Assembly: GCA_963169915.1 (NCBI GenBank) | Contig: CAUJEM010000059.1 | Location: forward strand, 1-56,754 | Direction: 5' to 3' | Origin: Myxococcota bacterium | GTDB taxonomy: Bacteria; Myxococcota_A; Polyangia; Polyangiales; Polyangiaceae | Length of the DNA: 56,754 bases | In this document: piece after piece, positions 21,904-30,096 of the stretch | Layout of the letters: each line of letters opens with the position of its first letter | Position numbering within the stretch: position 1 is the stretch's first letter | Notes under the pieces: generated by a model | What the model saw: only the letters and a program-made list of their open reading frames with translations | What the model was told of the DNA's origin: nothing | Database searches by the model: none | Program-made: the position numbers and the translations under genes

Positions 21904-23496
21904 TCAACGCGCCAGGGCCGCGGCCCGGGCGCGCTCCAGGGCGGCTTGGCGCTCCGCGGCGGTGGCGCTGCGCGCCTGGAGCTCGGTGACGCGCCAGCGC
22001 GCCGCCGTCAATTCGGTCTCCAGCTCCGCCAGCCGGCTCGTCATGCCGGCGGAGGGCTCCGCGGCGGCGGGCGGCTCTAGGCTGGGCTCGGGGAGGCGCA
22101 GCGTCTCGAGCTCGAGGAGGAGCTCGCGGCCGAGCTGCTCGGAGCTGCGGAGCTCCGCTTGGAGCTGGGCCACGCGCTCCCCGCGCTCCTTCAGCGCCGC
22201 CTCCAGCGCCTGAACGTCTGCGCCGAGGCTGGGATCCGGATCGGCCGAGCGCTGGCGCTCTGCCTCGAGCTCGCCCTCCACGCGGGCGAGCCGCGCCGTC
22301 AACGTCTCTTGCTGCGTCGCGCGCTCACCGAGCTGCGCGTCGCGGGCTGCGAGCTGCGCGCCGAGCTCCGCGAGCTGCGCGTCGCGGGCTGCGAGCTGCG
22401 CGCCGAGCTCCACGAGCTGCGCGTCGCGGGCTGCGAGCTGCGCGCCGAGCTCCACGAGCTGCGCGTCGCGGGCTGCGAGCTGCGCGCCGAGCTCCATGAG
22501 CTGCGCGTCACGGGCGGCGAGGCGCTCCACGAGCTCTTGGAGCTCTTGCGTGCGCTCCGCGAGCCGCGCGGCGAACTCGGCGCGCTCGGTCTCGAGCGCG
22601 CCCTCGGCCTCGTCCGCGCGCTCGTCCGCGGCGGTGGCGCGCCGCTCGAGCTCGCCGATCCACGCCTCGTGCTGGGCGAGCTGCGCCGAGCTGGCCTGCG
22701 GCTCCGGGGCCCGCTGCTCGAGCTGCTCCACGCGGGCTTGGAGCCCTTCGGCCCGCTCGCGCGCGGCGTGCTCTGCGCGGCGCAGGCCTGAGAGCTGCGC
22801 CTCGAGCTCTCGAGCCCGGCCACCGCCGACGACGCTCCGAAAGGGCACCTGGATGATGTGGAAGGCCTCCAGCTCCAGGGGGCGAGCCGACGCGAGCGCG
22901 AGGAAATAGTCCGGCTCTTCGGCGCCCGTGGGCAGCAGCCCGGTGTCGAGCGTGGGCGCTGGGTCCTCGTCTTGAGCGGCGAGATCCACGACCGCGTACC
23001 CGACGAAGGGCGTCTGCCCGAGCATCCGCACGCTGTCGAACTCAGCGGCGATGAGATCGTACAGGGCGTAGTAGTCGAGCCCCGCTGGGCCCGGCTCGGC
23101 CAGGAGTCTGAAGCTCACCTCCGGGTTCGGGGAGGCGATGAGCGCCGCGCCGCGCGGCGCGAGCGCGCGCCGCAGCCGCTCGAGCAGCTTCTTGGGGTCG
23201 CCGAGCGCCACCAGGTTGTCGACCAGCGCGAGATCGAAGGCGGCGTCTCGCACCGCCAGAGGGCCATCGTCCAGGGGCGCGACGGAGACGTTGGGCAGCA
23301 GCCCGCGCGCCGCGGCCTCGGCCACGCGCGCGCGCTCGGGATCGAACACGTTGACGAGGCGAGCCCCGCGGTCCACGAGCTGCTCGGCGAGCCCTGAGGA
23401 GGCGTCCCCGAAGACGAGCACGCGGCGGCCCTCGAGCAGGGGCTCGGCATAGGCCGCGAGGGCGACGCTGGCCCGAAGGTGGCGCTGTGCGGTCAT
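21904..23496 (-). CDS. SAM-methyltransferase-like protein with long coiled coil
   Basis: A 530-residue two-part protein. Residues 1-200 look like a class I methyltransferase (Rossmann) domain: RRVLVFGDASSGLAEQLVDRGARLVNVFDPERARVAE and AFDLALVDNLVALGDPKKLLERLRRAL. From about 235 to the end it is a long Ala/Glu/Leu/Arg coiled coil. Inside that, a 14-residue unit (two heptads, LAARDAQLVELGAQ) is repeated almost exactly four to five times, encoded by 42-bp DNA repeats. The SAM-binding motif is atypical (GDASSG), so catalytic activity is uncertain; a scaffold role is possible. No signal peptide. It is divergent from a gene of unknown function. Confidence 0.8.
   Translation of the reverse strand: MTAQRHLRASVALAAYAEPLLEGRRVLVFGDASSGLAEQLVDRGARLVNVFDPERARVAEAAARGLLPNVSVAPLDDGPLAVRDAAFDLALVDNLVALGDPKKLLERLRRALAPRGAALIASPNPEVSFRLLAEPGPAGLDYYALYDLIAAEFDSVRMLGQTPFVGYAVVDLAAQDEDPAPTLDTGLLPTGAEEPDYFLALASARPLELEAFHIIQVPFRSVVGGGRARELEAQLSGLRRAEHAARERAEGLQARVEQLEQRAPEPQASSAQLAQHEAWIGELERRATAADERADEAEGALETERAEFAARLAERTQELQELVERLAARDAQLMELGAQLAARDAQLVELGAQLAARDAQLVELGAQLAARDAQLAELGAQLAARDAQLGERATQQETLTARLARVEGELEAERQRSADPDPSLGADVQALEAALKERGERVAQLQAELRSSEQLGRELLLELETLRLPEPSLEPPAAAEPSAGMTSRLAELETELTAARWRVTELQARSATAAERQAALERARAAALAR
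22330..22520 (-). repeat. Four and a half 42-bp tandem repeats within the coiled coil
   Basis: Units begin at 22330, 22372, 22414 and 22456, with a diverged partial copy from 22498. The copies are nearly identical at DNA level, differing mainly at the last bases (CTCCGC, CTCCAC, CTCCAT). Each codes for 14 residues, so gain or loss of copies keeps the frame and the heptad register. The near-identity points to recent expansion by slippage or unequal recombination. Confidence 0.9.
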
Positions 23497-23555
23497 GAGT
23501 GGGCCGGGAGCCTACAGCACCCACGCCGCTCCAGGTAGACTCTCGTGCAGCGACC

Positions 23556-24119
23556 ATGATCGACGAGAACGCCTTCGGACTGTACTTGGGCTTCGCTACG
23601 CTGGACGAGGAGGAGTACGGGCTCCCTGCGGAGCAGTTCACCCGGCGCCTGCAGGCCTTTCACGGCGCCGTGGAGGAGCTGCTCGGCGAGGTCGATCTGG
23701 GCGAGGAGGCGCACGCCGTCGACCTGGGGCACGCCGTCTACGTGGAGCTCGCCGATGGGGAGCTGGAGCTGGACCTCGTCCAGTGGTTACGGGAGGCACG
23801 CGCGCACCTGACCGGGCGCCAGCTCGAGAGCGTGGCGGTCCTGACCCACGGTGGGCGCTGGGTGCTCGAGGAGCACGAGCCGCCGCGCGCCGCGCTCCTG
23901 GGGCAGCTCGCGGTGTTCCGCCTGCCCGGGCCGAGCGAGGCGCTGCGGCGCGCGCTGGCGGCGGCGACGGCCGCCGTCCAGGACGATGGGGAGACGTCTG
24001 GCTGGGGGCCCGGGCTCTACCTCGACGCGGAGGCCCTGGAGGCGCTGGGCAAGCGCTTGAAGAACACGCCGACCGTGCTGAGCGTGGCAGGAGCGAATTT
24101 TTATCGGATTGGCCGGTAG
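23556..24119 (+). CDS. Conserved-looking protein of unknown function
   Basis: A 187-residue soluble protein with no signal peptide or membrane segment. It is acidic and Leu/Glu-rich in the first half (FGLYLGFATLDEEEYGLP, VYVELADGELELDLVQWLREA) with a strand-helix pattern through VAVLTHGGRWVLEEHEPP. I do not recognise a family. ATG 23556 is chosen because sequence before it is antisense to the neighbouring gene's upstream region and has no domain character. It is divergent from the methyltransferase/coiled-coil gene with only 59 bases between starts, so the two may share control. Confidence 0.7.
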   Translation: MIDENAFGLYLGFATLDEEEYGLPAEQFTRRLQAFHGAVEELLGEVDLGEEAHAVDLGHAVYVELADGELELDLVQWLREARAHLTGRQLESVAVLTHGGRWVLEEHEPPRAALLGQLAVFRLPGPSEALRRALAAATAAVQDDGETSGWGPGLYLDAEALEALGKRLKNTPTVLSVAGANFYRIGR

Positions 24120-24179
24120 CTGGGTGAAATGAGAGGCGCCGGGGAGATCGTTCTTGGCGCTGGGGCGTACAGGCCTTCC

Positions 24180-25049
24180 ATGTCTCGCACATCGTGGCTC
24201 CTTGGGTTGGCGCTCGTGGGGGTAGCGTCACTGGTGGTGGGCGCTCCGCCGGAGGCGGAGGCCGCCGCGCCGGCACGGCGCGCGGTGCGCGCCCCCCTAC
24301 CGCGGCCGATCGCCCCGCCGGCGTTCCGGCTCACGGTGGAGGACGGAGCGGGGCGGGCCTTGCCCGTCTATCGCCAAGGCGGGACCACCTTCGTCCTGGG
24401 AGAGATGGGGCAGCGCTACACCTTGACCGTCCACAACCCCACGAGCCGGCGCGTCGAGGCGGTCGTCAGCGTGGACGGCCGGGACGTGCTCACCGGGGAG
24501 CCGGCGGACTACGCTGAGCAGCGTGGCTACGTGGTCCCCGCCTACGGCAGCGTCACCATCCGCGGCTTTCGGCGGAGCCTGAGCGAGGTGGCCACGTTCC
24601 GTTTCACCGATCCGGGGGATAGCTACAGCGCGCGCTGGGGCACCCCGGAGAACGTGGGCATCCTCGGGCTGGCGATCTTCGCGGAGCGGGAGCGCCCCGA
24701 GCTCGTCGCGCCGCCCCCTCCGGTGGCCCGGGGCCGGGCCCCCGCGCGCCCGGCGCCGCCCCCGCGCTCTTCGGCGGCCGGCGGTGCGCCGCGCTCGAGC
24801 GCCGAAGAGGCGCCGGCGCGGCTCGGGACGGGCTACGGGGAGTCACGCTACGATCGCGTGAGCGAGGTGAGCTTCGAGCGTGCCAGCGCGCGCCCGCTGC
24901 GCGTCATCACGCTGCGCTACGACGACGCCGAGGGCCTGGAGGCGCGCGGGATCCGCCTTCGCGGCGCGTGGACGGCGGCGCCGCGGGTGCAGGCGCCGCG
25001 CGCCTTCCCTGGCGTGAGCGAGCGCCGCTTCGCCCAGCCGCCGCCCTGA
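24180..25049 (+). CDS. Exported protein with beta-sandwich-like domain, unknown function
   Basis: A 289-residue protein with a Sec signal peptide (SWLLGLALVGVASLVVGAPPEAEA) and no lipobox, so it is probably periplasmic or secreted. Residues about 45-180 form a strand-rich domain (RYTLTVHNPTSRRVEAVVSVDGRDVLTGEPADY, PAYGSVTIRGFRRS, TPENVGILGLAIFAER) that I recognise as a recurring uncharacterised exported domain. A Pro/Ala/Arg-rich linker and a short C-terminal strand region follow. It is 60 bases downstream of the preceding unknown gene and may share its transcript. It converges with the ceramide genes, the stops lying only six bases apart. Confidence 0.7.
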   Translation: MSRTSWLLGLALVGVASLVVGAPPEAEAAAPARRAVRAPLPRPIAPPAFRLTVEDGAGRALPVYRQGGTTFVLGEMGQRYTLTVHNPTSRRVEAVVSVDGRDVLTGEPADYAEQRGYVVPAYGSVTIRGFRRSLSEVATFRFTDPGDSYSARWGTPENVGILGLAIFAERERPELVAPPPPVARGRAPARPAPPPRSSAAGGAPRSSAEEAPARLGTGYGESRYDRVSEVSFERASARPLRVITLRYDDAEGLEARGIRLRGAWTAAPRVQAPRAFPGVSERRFAQPPP

Positions 25050-25055
25050 GCAGGC

Positions 25056-26042
25056 TCAGAGCGCGCCGACGCTGCGGTAGTACTCGACGGTGCGCCGCGC
25101 GCCCTCCTCCAGGCTGGTGCTCGGGCTCCAGCCGAGCTGCTCCCTCGCGGGGCCAGCGTCGCAGACCCACTGGTTGAACAGCTCGTTGCACTTGTCGCGG
25201 GTGAGCATCTGGGCCTGTCCACGCAGACGCCCGTAGAGCTCCGAGGCCAGCGCCACGCTCTCGACGAAGCGGCGCGGCAGAGGCACCCGCAGCCACGCGC
25301 GCACCCCGAGCGCGCCCTCGAAGGCCGCCGCGAGCTCCCGCAGCGTGTGCGCCTGCCCATCGTCGACGAAGTACGTCGAGCCGCTGGGCACCTCGGCGTC
25401 CAGGGCGGCGATGACGGCGCTGGCGCAGTCCGCCCCGTAGATGATGCTGAGCCGGGACTCCGCCGACCCCATCATGGGCATCACGCGCCCCTGGATGGCC
25501 TTGAAGACCGCGAGAAATTCCTGATCTCGAGGGCCGTAGATGGCGGGCGGCCGGACGATGACGCTCGGGATGCGCTCCTTCTGCGCCAGGACGGCGCGCT
25601 CGGCGGCGAGCTTGCTGCGGCCATAGTGCGTGACGGGCGGCGTCTCGTGCCCCACGCGGACGGGGGAGCCCTGGGCGTCGCTGGGGCCGGCCGCTGCCAG
25701 GCTGCTGATGAGGATGAAGCGGCGCAGCCCCGGGCCCGCAGCGGCCGCCGCGGCGAGCGCGTTCTCCGTCCCGCCCACGTTCACCTCGTGAAACTCACGC
25801 GGGCTGCGTGCCTTGACGAGCCCGGCGGAGTGGATGAGCCCGGTGATGCCCTCCGCGGCGCGCAGGAAGCTCTCGCGGTCGTCGACGGCGCCCTCTACGA
25901 GCTCTACGTTGGCGAGCGTCTTCAAGAAGCTCACGTTGCTGGAGCGCCGGACCAGAGCGCGCACGGGGCGCCCCGCGCGGGAGAGCTGCTCGCAGAGGTG
26001 TGAGCCCAGGAAGCCCGAGCCGCCGGTGACGAGGAGGGTCAT
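25056..26042 (-). CDS. cerR: Epimerase-type SDR, probable ceramide reductase CerR
   Basis: A 328-residue extended short-chain dehydrogenase. It has the NAD(P)-binding TGGSGFLG (residues 6-13) and the catalytic YGRSK, with upstream Ser in ILISSLAAAGPSD. In Caulobacter crescentus, CerR of this family reduces the 3-keto group of oxidised ceramide, the last step of bacterial ceramide synthesis. Here it follows, in a 4-nt ATGA overlap, a GNAT-like acyltransferase which itself follows a serine palmitoyltransferase, the same three activities. Family membership is clear; the specific CerR assignment rests on this context. A general sterol/sugar epimerase is the alternative. Confidence 0.8.
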   Translation of the reverse strand: MTLLVTGGSGFLGSHLCEQLSRAGRPVRALVRRSSNVSFLKTLANVELVEGAVDDRESFLRAAEGITGLIHSAGLVKARSPREFHEVNVGGTENALAAAAAAGPGLRRFILISSLAAAGPSDAQGSPVRVGHETPPVTHYGRSKLAAERAVLAQKERIPSVIVRPPAIYGPRDQEFLAVFKAIQGRVMPMMGSAESRLSIIYGADCASAVIAALDAEVPSGSTYFVDDGQAHTLRELAAAFEGALGVRAWLRVPLPRRFVESVALASELYGRLRGQAQMLTRDKCNELFNQWVCDAGPAREQLGWSPSTSLEEGARRTVEYYRSVGAL

Positions 26043-27178
26043 GCGCCCTCCTTCATGGACTTCTCGTAGATGCGGTAGCGCTTGTAGACCTCTCCGCCCA
26101 TCATCTTGATGCCGACGTTGACCGGGCCGTTGTCCTCCAGCGTCCAGGACAGCTCCGCGGAGCGGATGCCGAGGCGCGCGGCGGCGTCGTTCATCAGGGT
26201 GTAGAGGTAGGCGGAGAGCGCGGCGTACTGGCGGACATGCCGGTAGCGCTTACGGATGCCCAAGATGATGAGGCGCGCGCTGGTGGTGCCTCGCACCTTG
26301 AGCCGCCACACCAGCTTGGGCAGGCCGAAGGGCAGCAGCGCGCCGTGGAGATCCGCGATGGCCTCGTTGAGGTTGGGCAGCGCGAGCGCGACGGCCGCGG
26401 TCTGTCCGTCGATGTCCGTGAGGTACGCCAGCTCTGGGAGCAGGATGAGCTTCATGTCGGCCGCCATCTTGGCGAGCTCCGGCTCCGTGAGCGGGACGAA
26501 GCCCCAGTTGTCGCTCCAGGCGTCGTTGAACACGTCCATGAGCAGGCGCACGTCGCGGTCGAGCTGCTTCGGGTCGACTCGGCGCGTGCGCACCTCCGGC
26601 AGGGCGTCGATGGCCGCGAAGGCCTTGCGCGCTCGCGCGGACACCTCCCCCACCTGATAGCGCCAGGCATAGAGGTCCTTGACCTTGGCGTAGCCCGCCG
26701 CCTCGATGAGCCCTCCTTGATACGGCCGGTGGTGGGGCATCATGATCATGGGCGGGGTGTCGAAGCCCTCCACCAGGCAGCCCGCCTCTTCGTTGATGTT
26801 GAGCGAGAGCGGCCCGCGGACGCGCTGGATGCCGCGCGCGGCGAGCCACCGCTCCGCGGCCCGCAGCAGGGCCGAGCACACCTCGGCGTCCTCGATGGTG
26901 TCGAGGAAGCCGAAGAAGCCGGTGTCGTCCTGGTAGCGAGCCAGGTGCTCACGATCGATCTGCGCCGTGCAGCGCCCGACGCAGCGACCCCCGCGCCACG
27001 CCGTGAAGAGGGTGCCCTCACCGTGTAAGAAGAACGGGTTCTTCTTGCTCAGGCGCTCCTTGAGCTCGAAATCCAAGGGGCGCACGTAGTGGGGGTCCCC
27101 CTGGTAGATGTCCTCCACCACGTTGAGAAAGGGCCGCAGCCTCCCCCCGAGGGACGTCTCCCGAATTCTGATGGCCAT
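26039..27178 (-). CDS. bcerS: GNAT-like protein, probable bacterial ceramide synthase bCerS
   Basis: A 379-residue soluble protein related to GNAT-fold acyltransferases. It opens AIRIRETSLGGRLRPFLNVVEDIYQGDPHYVRPLDFE and contains GPLSLNINEEAGCLVEGFD and a C-terminal ELSWTLEDNGPVNVGIKMMGGEVYKRYRIYEK. This long GNAT-like family includes the Caulobacter ceramide synthase bCerS, which N-acylates 3-ketosphinganine with an acyl-CoA. The flanking serine palmitoyltransferase and epimerase genes fit that role. ATG 27178 has GGGAG two bases before it and gives the family N-terminus. The stop overlaps the epimerase start. An acyl carrier protein, known to help in Caulobacter, is not seen here. Confidence 0.8.
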   Translation of the reverse strand: MAIRIRETSLGGRLRPFLNVVEDIYQGDPHYVRPLDFELKERLSKKNPFFLHGEGTLFTAWRGGRCVGRCTAQIDREHLARYQDDTGFFGFLDTIEDAEVCSALLRAAERWLAARGIQRVRGPLSLNINEEAGCLVEGFDTPPMIMMPHHRPYQGGLIEAAGYAKVKDLYAWRYQVGEVSARARKAFAAIDALPEVRTRRVDPKQLDRDVRLLMDVFNDAWSDNWGFVPLTEPELAKMAADMKLILLPELAYLTDIDGQTAAVALALPNLNEAIADLHGALLPFGLPKLVWRLKVRGTTSARLIILGIRKRYRHVRQYAALSAYLYTLMNDAAARLGIRSAELSWTLEDNGPVNVGIKMMGGEVYKRYRIYEKSMKEGA

Positions 27179-27299
27179 CGCTCCCAGCGGGTAGATGAGC
27201 GCTCTCAGCGCGTCAATCGGCCGCCCGTGCTGCGCCGCGGCTCGGCGCGCACCTCCCGCGCGCACGCGGCGAGCTCACCGGCGGGCGACCGGGCGCGGC

Positions 27300-28850
27300 T
27301 CAGATGACGCCGTACTTCTTGCCCACGGCGCGGAAGGCCTCGAGCCCACGGTCGAGGTGGCTGCGCTCGTGCGTGGCCATGTAGCTGGTACGGAGCATGG
27401 CGCTCTTCGGCGGCACGCCCGGCGAGATGAAGGGATTGACGTAGATGCCGTACTCCTCCAGCAGGTCCTTCCACATCATGATGGTGCGGAGATCCTGGCG
27501 GATGTAGATGGGGATGACGGCGGTCTCGGTGTGCCCGAGCTCGAAGCCCATCTTGCGTAGCTCGTCCCGCATGTAGGTGAAGTTCTCGTGGAGCTTGGCG
27601 ATGCGCCACGACTCCTCCTGCATCACCTCGAAGGCGGCCATGGCGGCGGCCACCTGAGGCGGCGCCGCCGCCGCCGCGAACATGAAGCTTGGCGCGAAGT
27701 GACGCACGTAATCCAGCACCTTGCGCTCTCCCACCAGCCAGCCCCCGATGCTGGCGAGCGACTTCGAGAAGGTGCCGCCGAAGAGATCCACCTGGTCGGA
27801 GACGCCGAAGTGGTGCGGCGTGCCGCGCCCGAGCGGGCCGATGACGCCGAGCGCGTGGGCGTCGTCCACGAAGAGGCGCGCCCCGTGCCGTCGGGTGACG
27901 GCCACGAGCTCATCGAGCTTGGCGATCTCGCCCTCGGCGCTGAAGACGCCGTCGGTGATGACCAACGCGCCCTCGGCCGCGTCCAAGCGCGAGAGCGCCT
28001 TGTCGAGGGAGGCGGGGTCGTTGTGCTTGTAGCGCACCATCCGAGCGCCCGCGGCCTGCCCGAGCCGCACCCCGTCGTAGAGCGAGGCGTGCACGTTGCG
28101 ATCGATGACGGCCACGCTGCTCTTGTTGCTGAGCAAGGCCGAGCAGACCGTGAGGTTGACCTGGTAGCCGGTGGTGAAGACGAGCGCGCTCTCTTTGCCG
28201 AAGAAGGCGGCGAGCTTCTCCTCGAACTCCTCATGCAGGCGCATGGAGCCGTTGACCAAGCGGGAGCCCGTCATGCTGGTGCCGAAGCGGTCGATGGCGC
28301 GCTTGGCCGCCTCGCGCACCTTCGGGTGCGTGGTGAGCCCGAGGTAATTGTTGGAGCCGAACATCACCACGCGCTTGCCGTTGATGACCGCCTCCGGGCC
28401 GTCCGCGAGATCCAGCGGGCGGAAGAAGGGGTAGACGCCCATCTTGCGGGCGTTGTCCGCGGCCATGAACTGGTAGGCCTTCTCGAACACGTCCTTGCCG
28501 CCGATCCCCGCGAGGGAGGTGCGCTCTCGCATGGACTCCCCGAGATCTGCCGAGCCGGTGCGCCGCGGGCTCGGGCCTGGCGCCTCGCTCGCGCGCGGCG
28601 GGGCGCTCACGGGCGCGTCACGCTCGGCGCCGTCCGCGGCGAGCTCCTCCGCGCGCTCGTCGAGCGCTGGGTCGATGTTGGGGAGCTCGCGGCCCCGCGT
28701 GAGCACCGACCACGCGTCGCGCGCGCGCCCTCGCGCGTCGAGGACGCCCTCGACCGCGCGCATCACGCGATCGTCGGAGACGAGGCGGAGCAGCCGAGGG
28801 GTGGCCATCAGGCGGCGCCCGCGAGCCGTGATCTTGTCGACGAAGCTCAT
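27300..28850 (-). CDS. spt: Serine palmitoyltransferase (alpha-oxoamine synthase)
   Basis: This PLP enzyme should condense serine with palmitoyl-CoA (or -ACP) to 3-ketosphinganine, the first step of sphingolipid synthesis. From about residue 120 it is a typical alpha-oxoamine synthase: FGSNNYLGL, TGSRLVNGS, FVDDAHALGVIG and the PLP Lys in GGTFSKSLASIGG (about residue 364). At 516 residues it is about 100 longer than bacterial Spt. The extra N-terminus is a predicted helical segment (SDDRVMRAVEGVLDARGRARDAW) and a charged Ala/Pro linker. ATG 28850 is used. Biotin synthesis (BioF) or Kbl are alternatives, but the ceramide-type neighbours favour Spt. Confidence 0.87.
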   Translation of the reverse strand: MSFVDKITARGRRLMATPRLLRLVSDDRVMRAVEGVLDARGRARDAWSVLTRGRELPNIDPALDERAEELAADGAERDAPVSAPPRASEAPGPSPRRTGSADLGESMRERTSLAGIGGKDVFEKAYQFMAADNARKMGVYPFFRPLDLADGPEAVINGKRVVMFGSNNYLGLTTHPKVREAAKRAIDRFGTSMTGSRLVNGSMRLHEEFEEKLAAFFGKESALVFTTGYQVNLTVCSALLSNKSSVAVIDRNVHASLYDGVRLGQAAGARMVRYKHNDPASLDKALSRLDAAEGALVITDGVFSAEGEIAKLDELVAVTRRHGARLFVDDAHALGVIGPLGRGTPHHFGVSDQVDLFGGTFSKSLASIGGWLVGERKVLDYVRHFAPSFMFAAAAAPPQVAAAMAAFEVMQEESWRIAKLHENFTYMRDELRKMGFELGHTETAVIPIYIRQDLRTIMMWKDLLEEYGIYVNPFISPGVPPKSAMLRTSYMATHERSHLDRGLEAFRAVGKKYGVI

Positions 28851-28933
28851 CGCCCGTGCTTGTCGCCAGGAATGCCTCGGATGTCCAGTGACGTTCCGAG
28901 CCCGCTGGTTCAACCAAAGCGGCCCGGGCGCGC

Positions 28934-29833
28934 TCAGCCCTCGGCCGTGCCGCCGCCCCCGCGCTCCGCCGAGGGCGCCGCGCCGCTCCGGTCCTTGCGC
29001 TCGGGAGGCCAGGCGTCGACCCCGACCGCGTCGAGCCGCACGCGCATCAGGCAGAGCCCCTCGGCCGGCGCGGTCACGCCCAGCGCGCGTCGCTCCCCGG
29101 TGGCGAGCGCGGCGCCGAGCGCCTCCGGGGCCAGGCGTCCGCGCCCGATGTCCACCAGAGAGCCCACGATGATGCGGACCATGTGGTGCATGAACCGATC
29201 CCCCTCGACGTCGATCTCCCAGCGCCGCGGGTCACCGGGGTGCTGGCGCACGCTGACGGCGCTCAGCCGGCGCCGGGTCTGCTCGCGCTCGTCGGCGGCG
29301 GCGCGAAACGCTCGGAAATCGTGCTCGCCCACCAAGGCCTGGGCGGCGCTCGCCATGAGCGTGGTGTCGAGGAGCCCCGGCAGCCGCCAGGCGCGCCCCT
29401 CGAGGAAAGGATCGCGCACGGCGCTGAGCAGCAGCGTGTAGCGGTAGTGCTTGTCCACGGAGTGTCGCCGTGGGTCGAAGCCACGCGGCGCGCGCGCGGC
29501 GCGCACGATGGCGATCTCCCTCGGGAGCTGCTGGGTGAGGGCGTGCAGCCAGCCGCGGGTCGGGAGGCTCCGCGCCGGGTCGAAGGCGGCCCACTGGGAG
29601 CGGGCGTGCACGCCCGCGTCGGTGCGGCTCACGCCACGGCAGCGGCTAGCGCGAGGATCCACGGCGAGGATGGCGCCGTCGAGCTCGCCCGCGACGGTGC
29701 GGGCGTCGCGCTGGCGCGCCCAGCCCGCGAAGGGGGCGCCGTCGTACGCCAAGGTGAGCAGCAGCGCGTCCGGCTCGACCTCGACCGAGCGCGGCGGCGC
29801 GAGGCTGGACGTCGGGTCCTCGGGCTCGCTCAG
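28934..29833 (-). CDS. truA: tRNA pseudouridine synthase TruA
   Basis: TruA isomerises uridines 38-40 of the tRNA anticodon arm. The catalytic Asp is in GVSRTDAGVHARSQ; HYRYTLL, GEHDFRAF and FMHHMVRIIVGSLVDIGRG are further family motifs. No ATG or GTG start exists in frame. TTG 29752 would begin at the LAYDG strand and cut its first residues (LLLT). I give a CTG at 29833, which overlaps the preceding stop as CTGA and restores the whole first strand, although CTG starts are rare. The last ~30 residues are charged and low-complexity. It sits after a small lipoprotein gene and before spt. Confidence 0.85.
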   Translation of the reverse strand: MSEPEDPTSSLAPPRSVEVEPDALLLTLAYDGAPFAGWARQRDARTVAGELDGAILAVDPRASRCRGVSRTDAGVHARSQWAAFDPARSLPTRGWLHALTQQLPREIAIVRAARAPRGFDPRRHSVDKHYRYTLLLSAVRDPFLEGRAWRLPGLLDTTLMASAAQALVGEHDFRAFRAAADEREQTRRRLSAVSVRQHPGDPRRWEIDVEGDRFMHHMVRIIVGSLVDIGRGRLAPEALGAALATGERRALGVTAPAEGLCLMRVRLDAVGVDAWPPERKDRSGAAPSAERGGGGTAEG

Positions 29834-30096
29834 GGGTTGGACCCCTGCCCAGCAGCGCCGGCGTCCCCGCCCTGCGGCTGAGCGGTGGTGCTCGGTGGCA
29901 CCACCGGGCTGACGCAGCGCTCACGCAGCGCCTCTTCCAGGGCCTCCGGATCCGGGCCACCGTCGCCCGCGGCGTAGAGCCCGAGATCGGGGCACTTGGA
30001 GGGGGTGGTCCCTTCGGAGTCACCGCAAGCGCCGAGCAGCAGCGACAGCGCGACCAAGGTCAAGCAGGAGGAGAGGGGAGGAGTGGCCGACATCAT
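29830..30096 (-). CDS. Small lipoprotein, function unknown
   Basis: An 88-residue predicted lipoprotein: hydrophobic signal ending LLGAC (Cys at about residue 22), then GDSEGTTPSKCPDLGLYAAGDGG and a Pro/Gly/Gln-rich tail with two further Cys. The family is not recognised. ATG 30096 overlaps the stop of the AgmX-like gene as ATGA (ATG 30093 is also possible), which supports coexpression; no separate ribosome site is visible. It may assist the AgmX-like envelope protein, but this rests on position alone. Confidence 0.65.
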   Translation of the reverse strand: MMSATPPLSSCLTLVALSLLLGACGDSEGTTPSKCPDLGLYAAGDGGPDPEALEEALRERCVSPVVPPSTTAQPQGGDAGAAGQGSNP

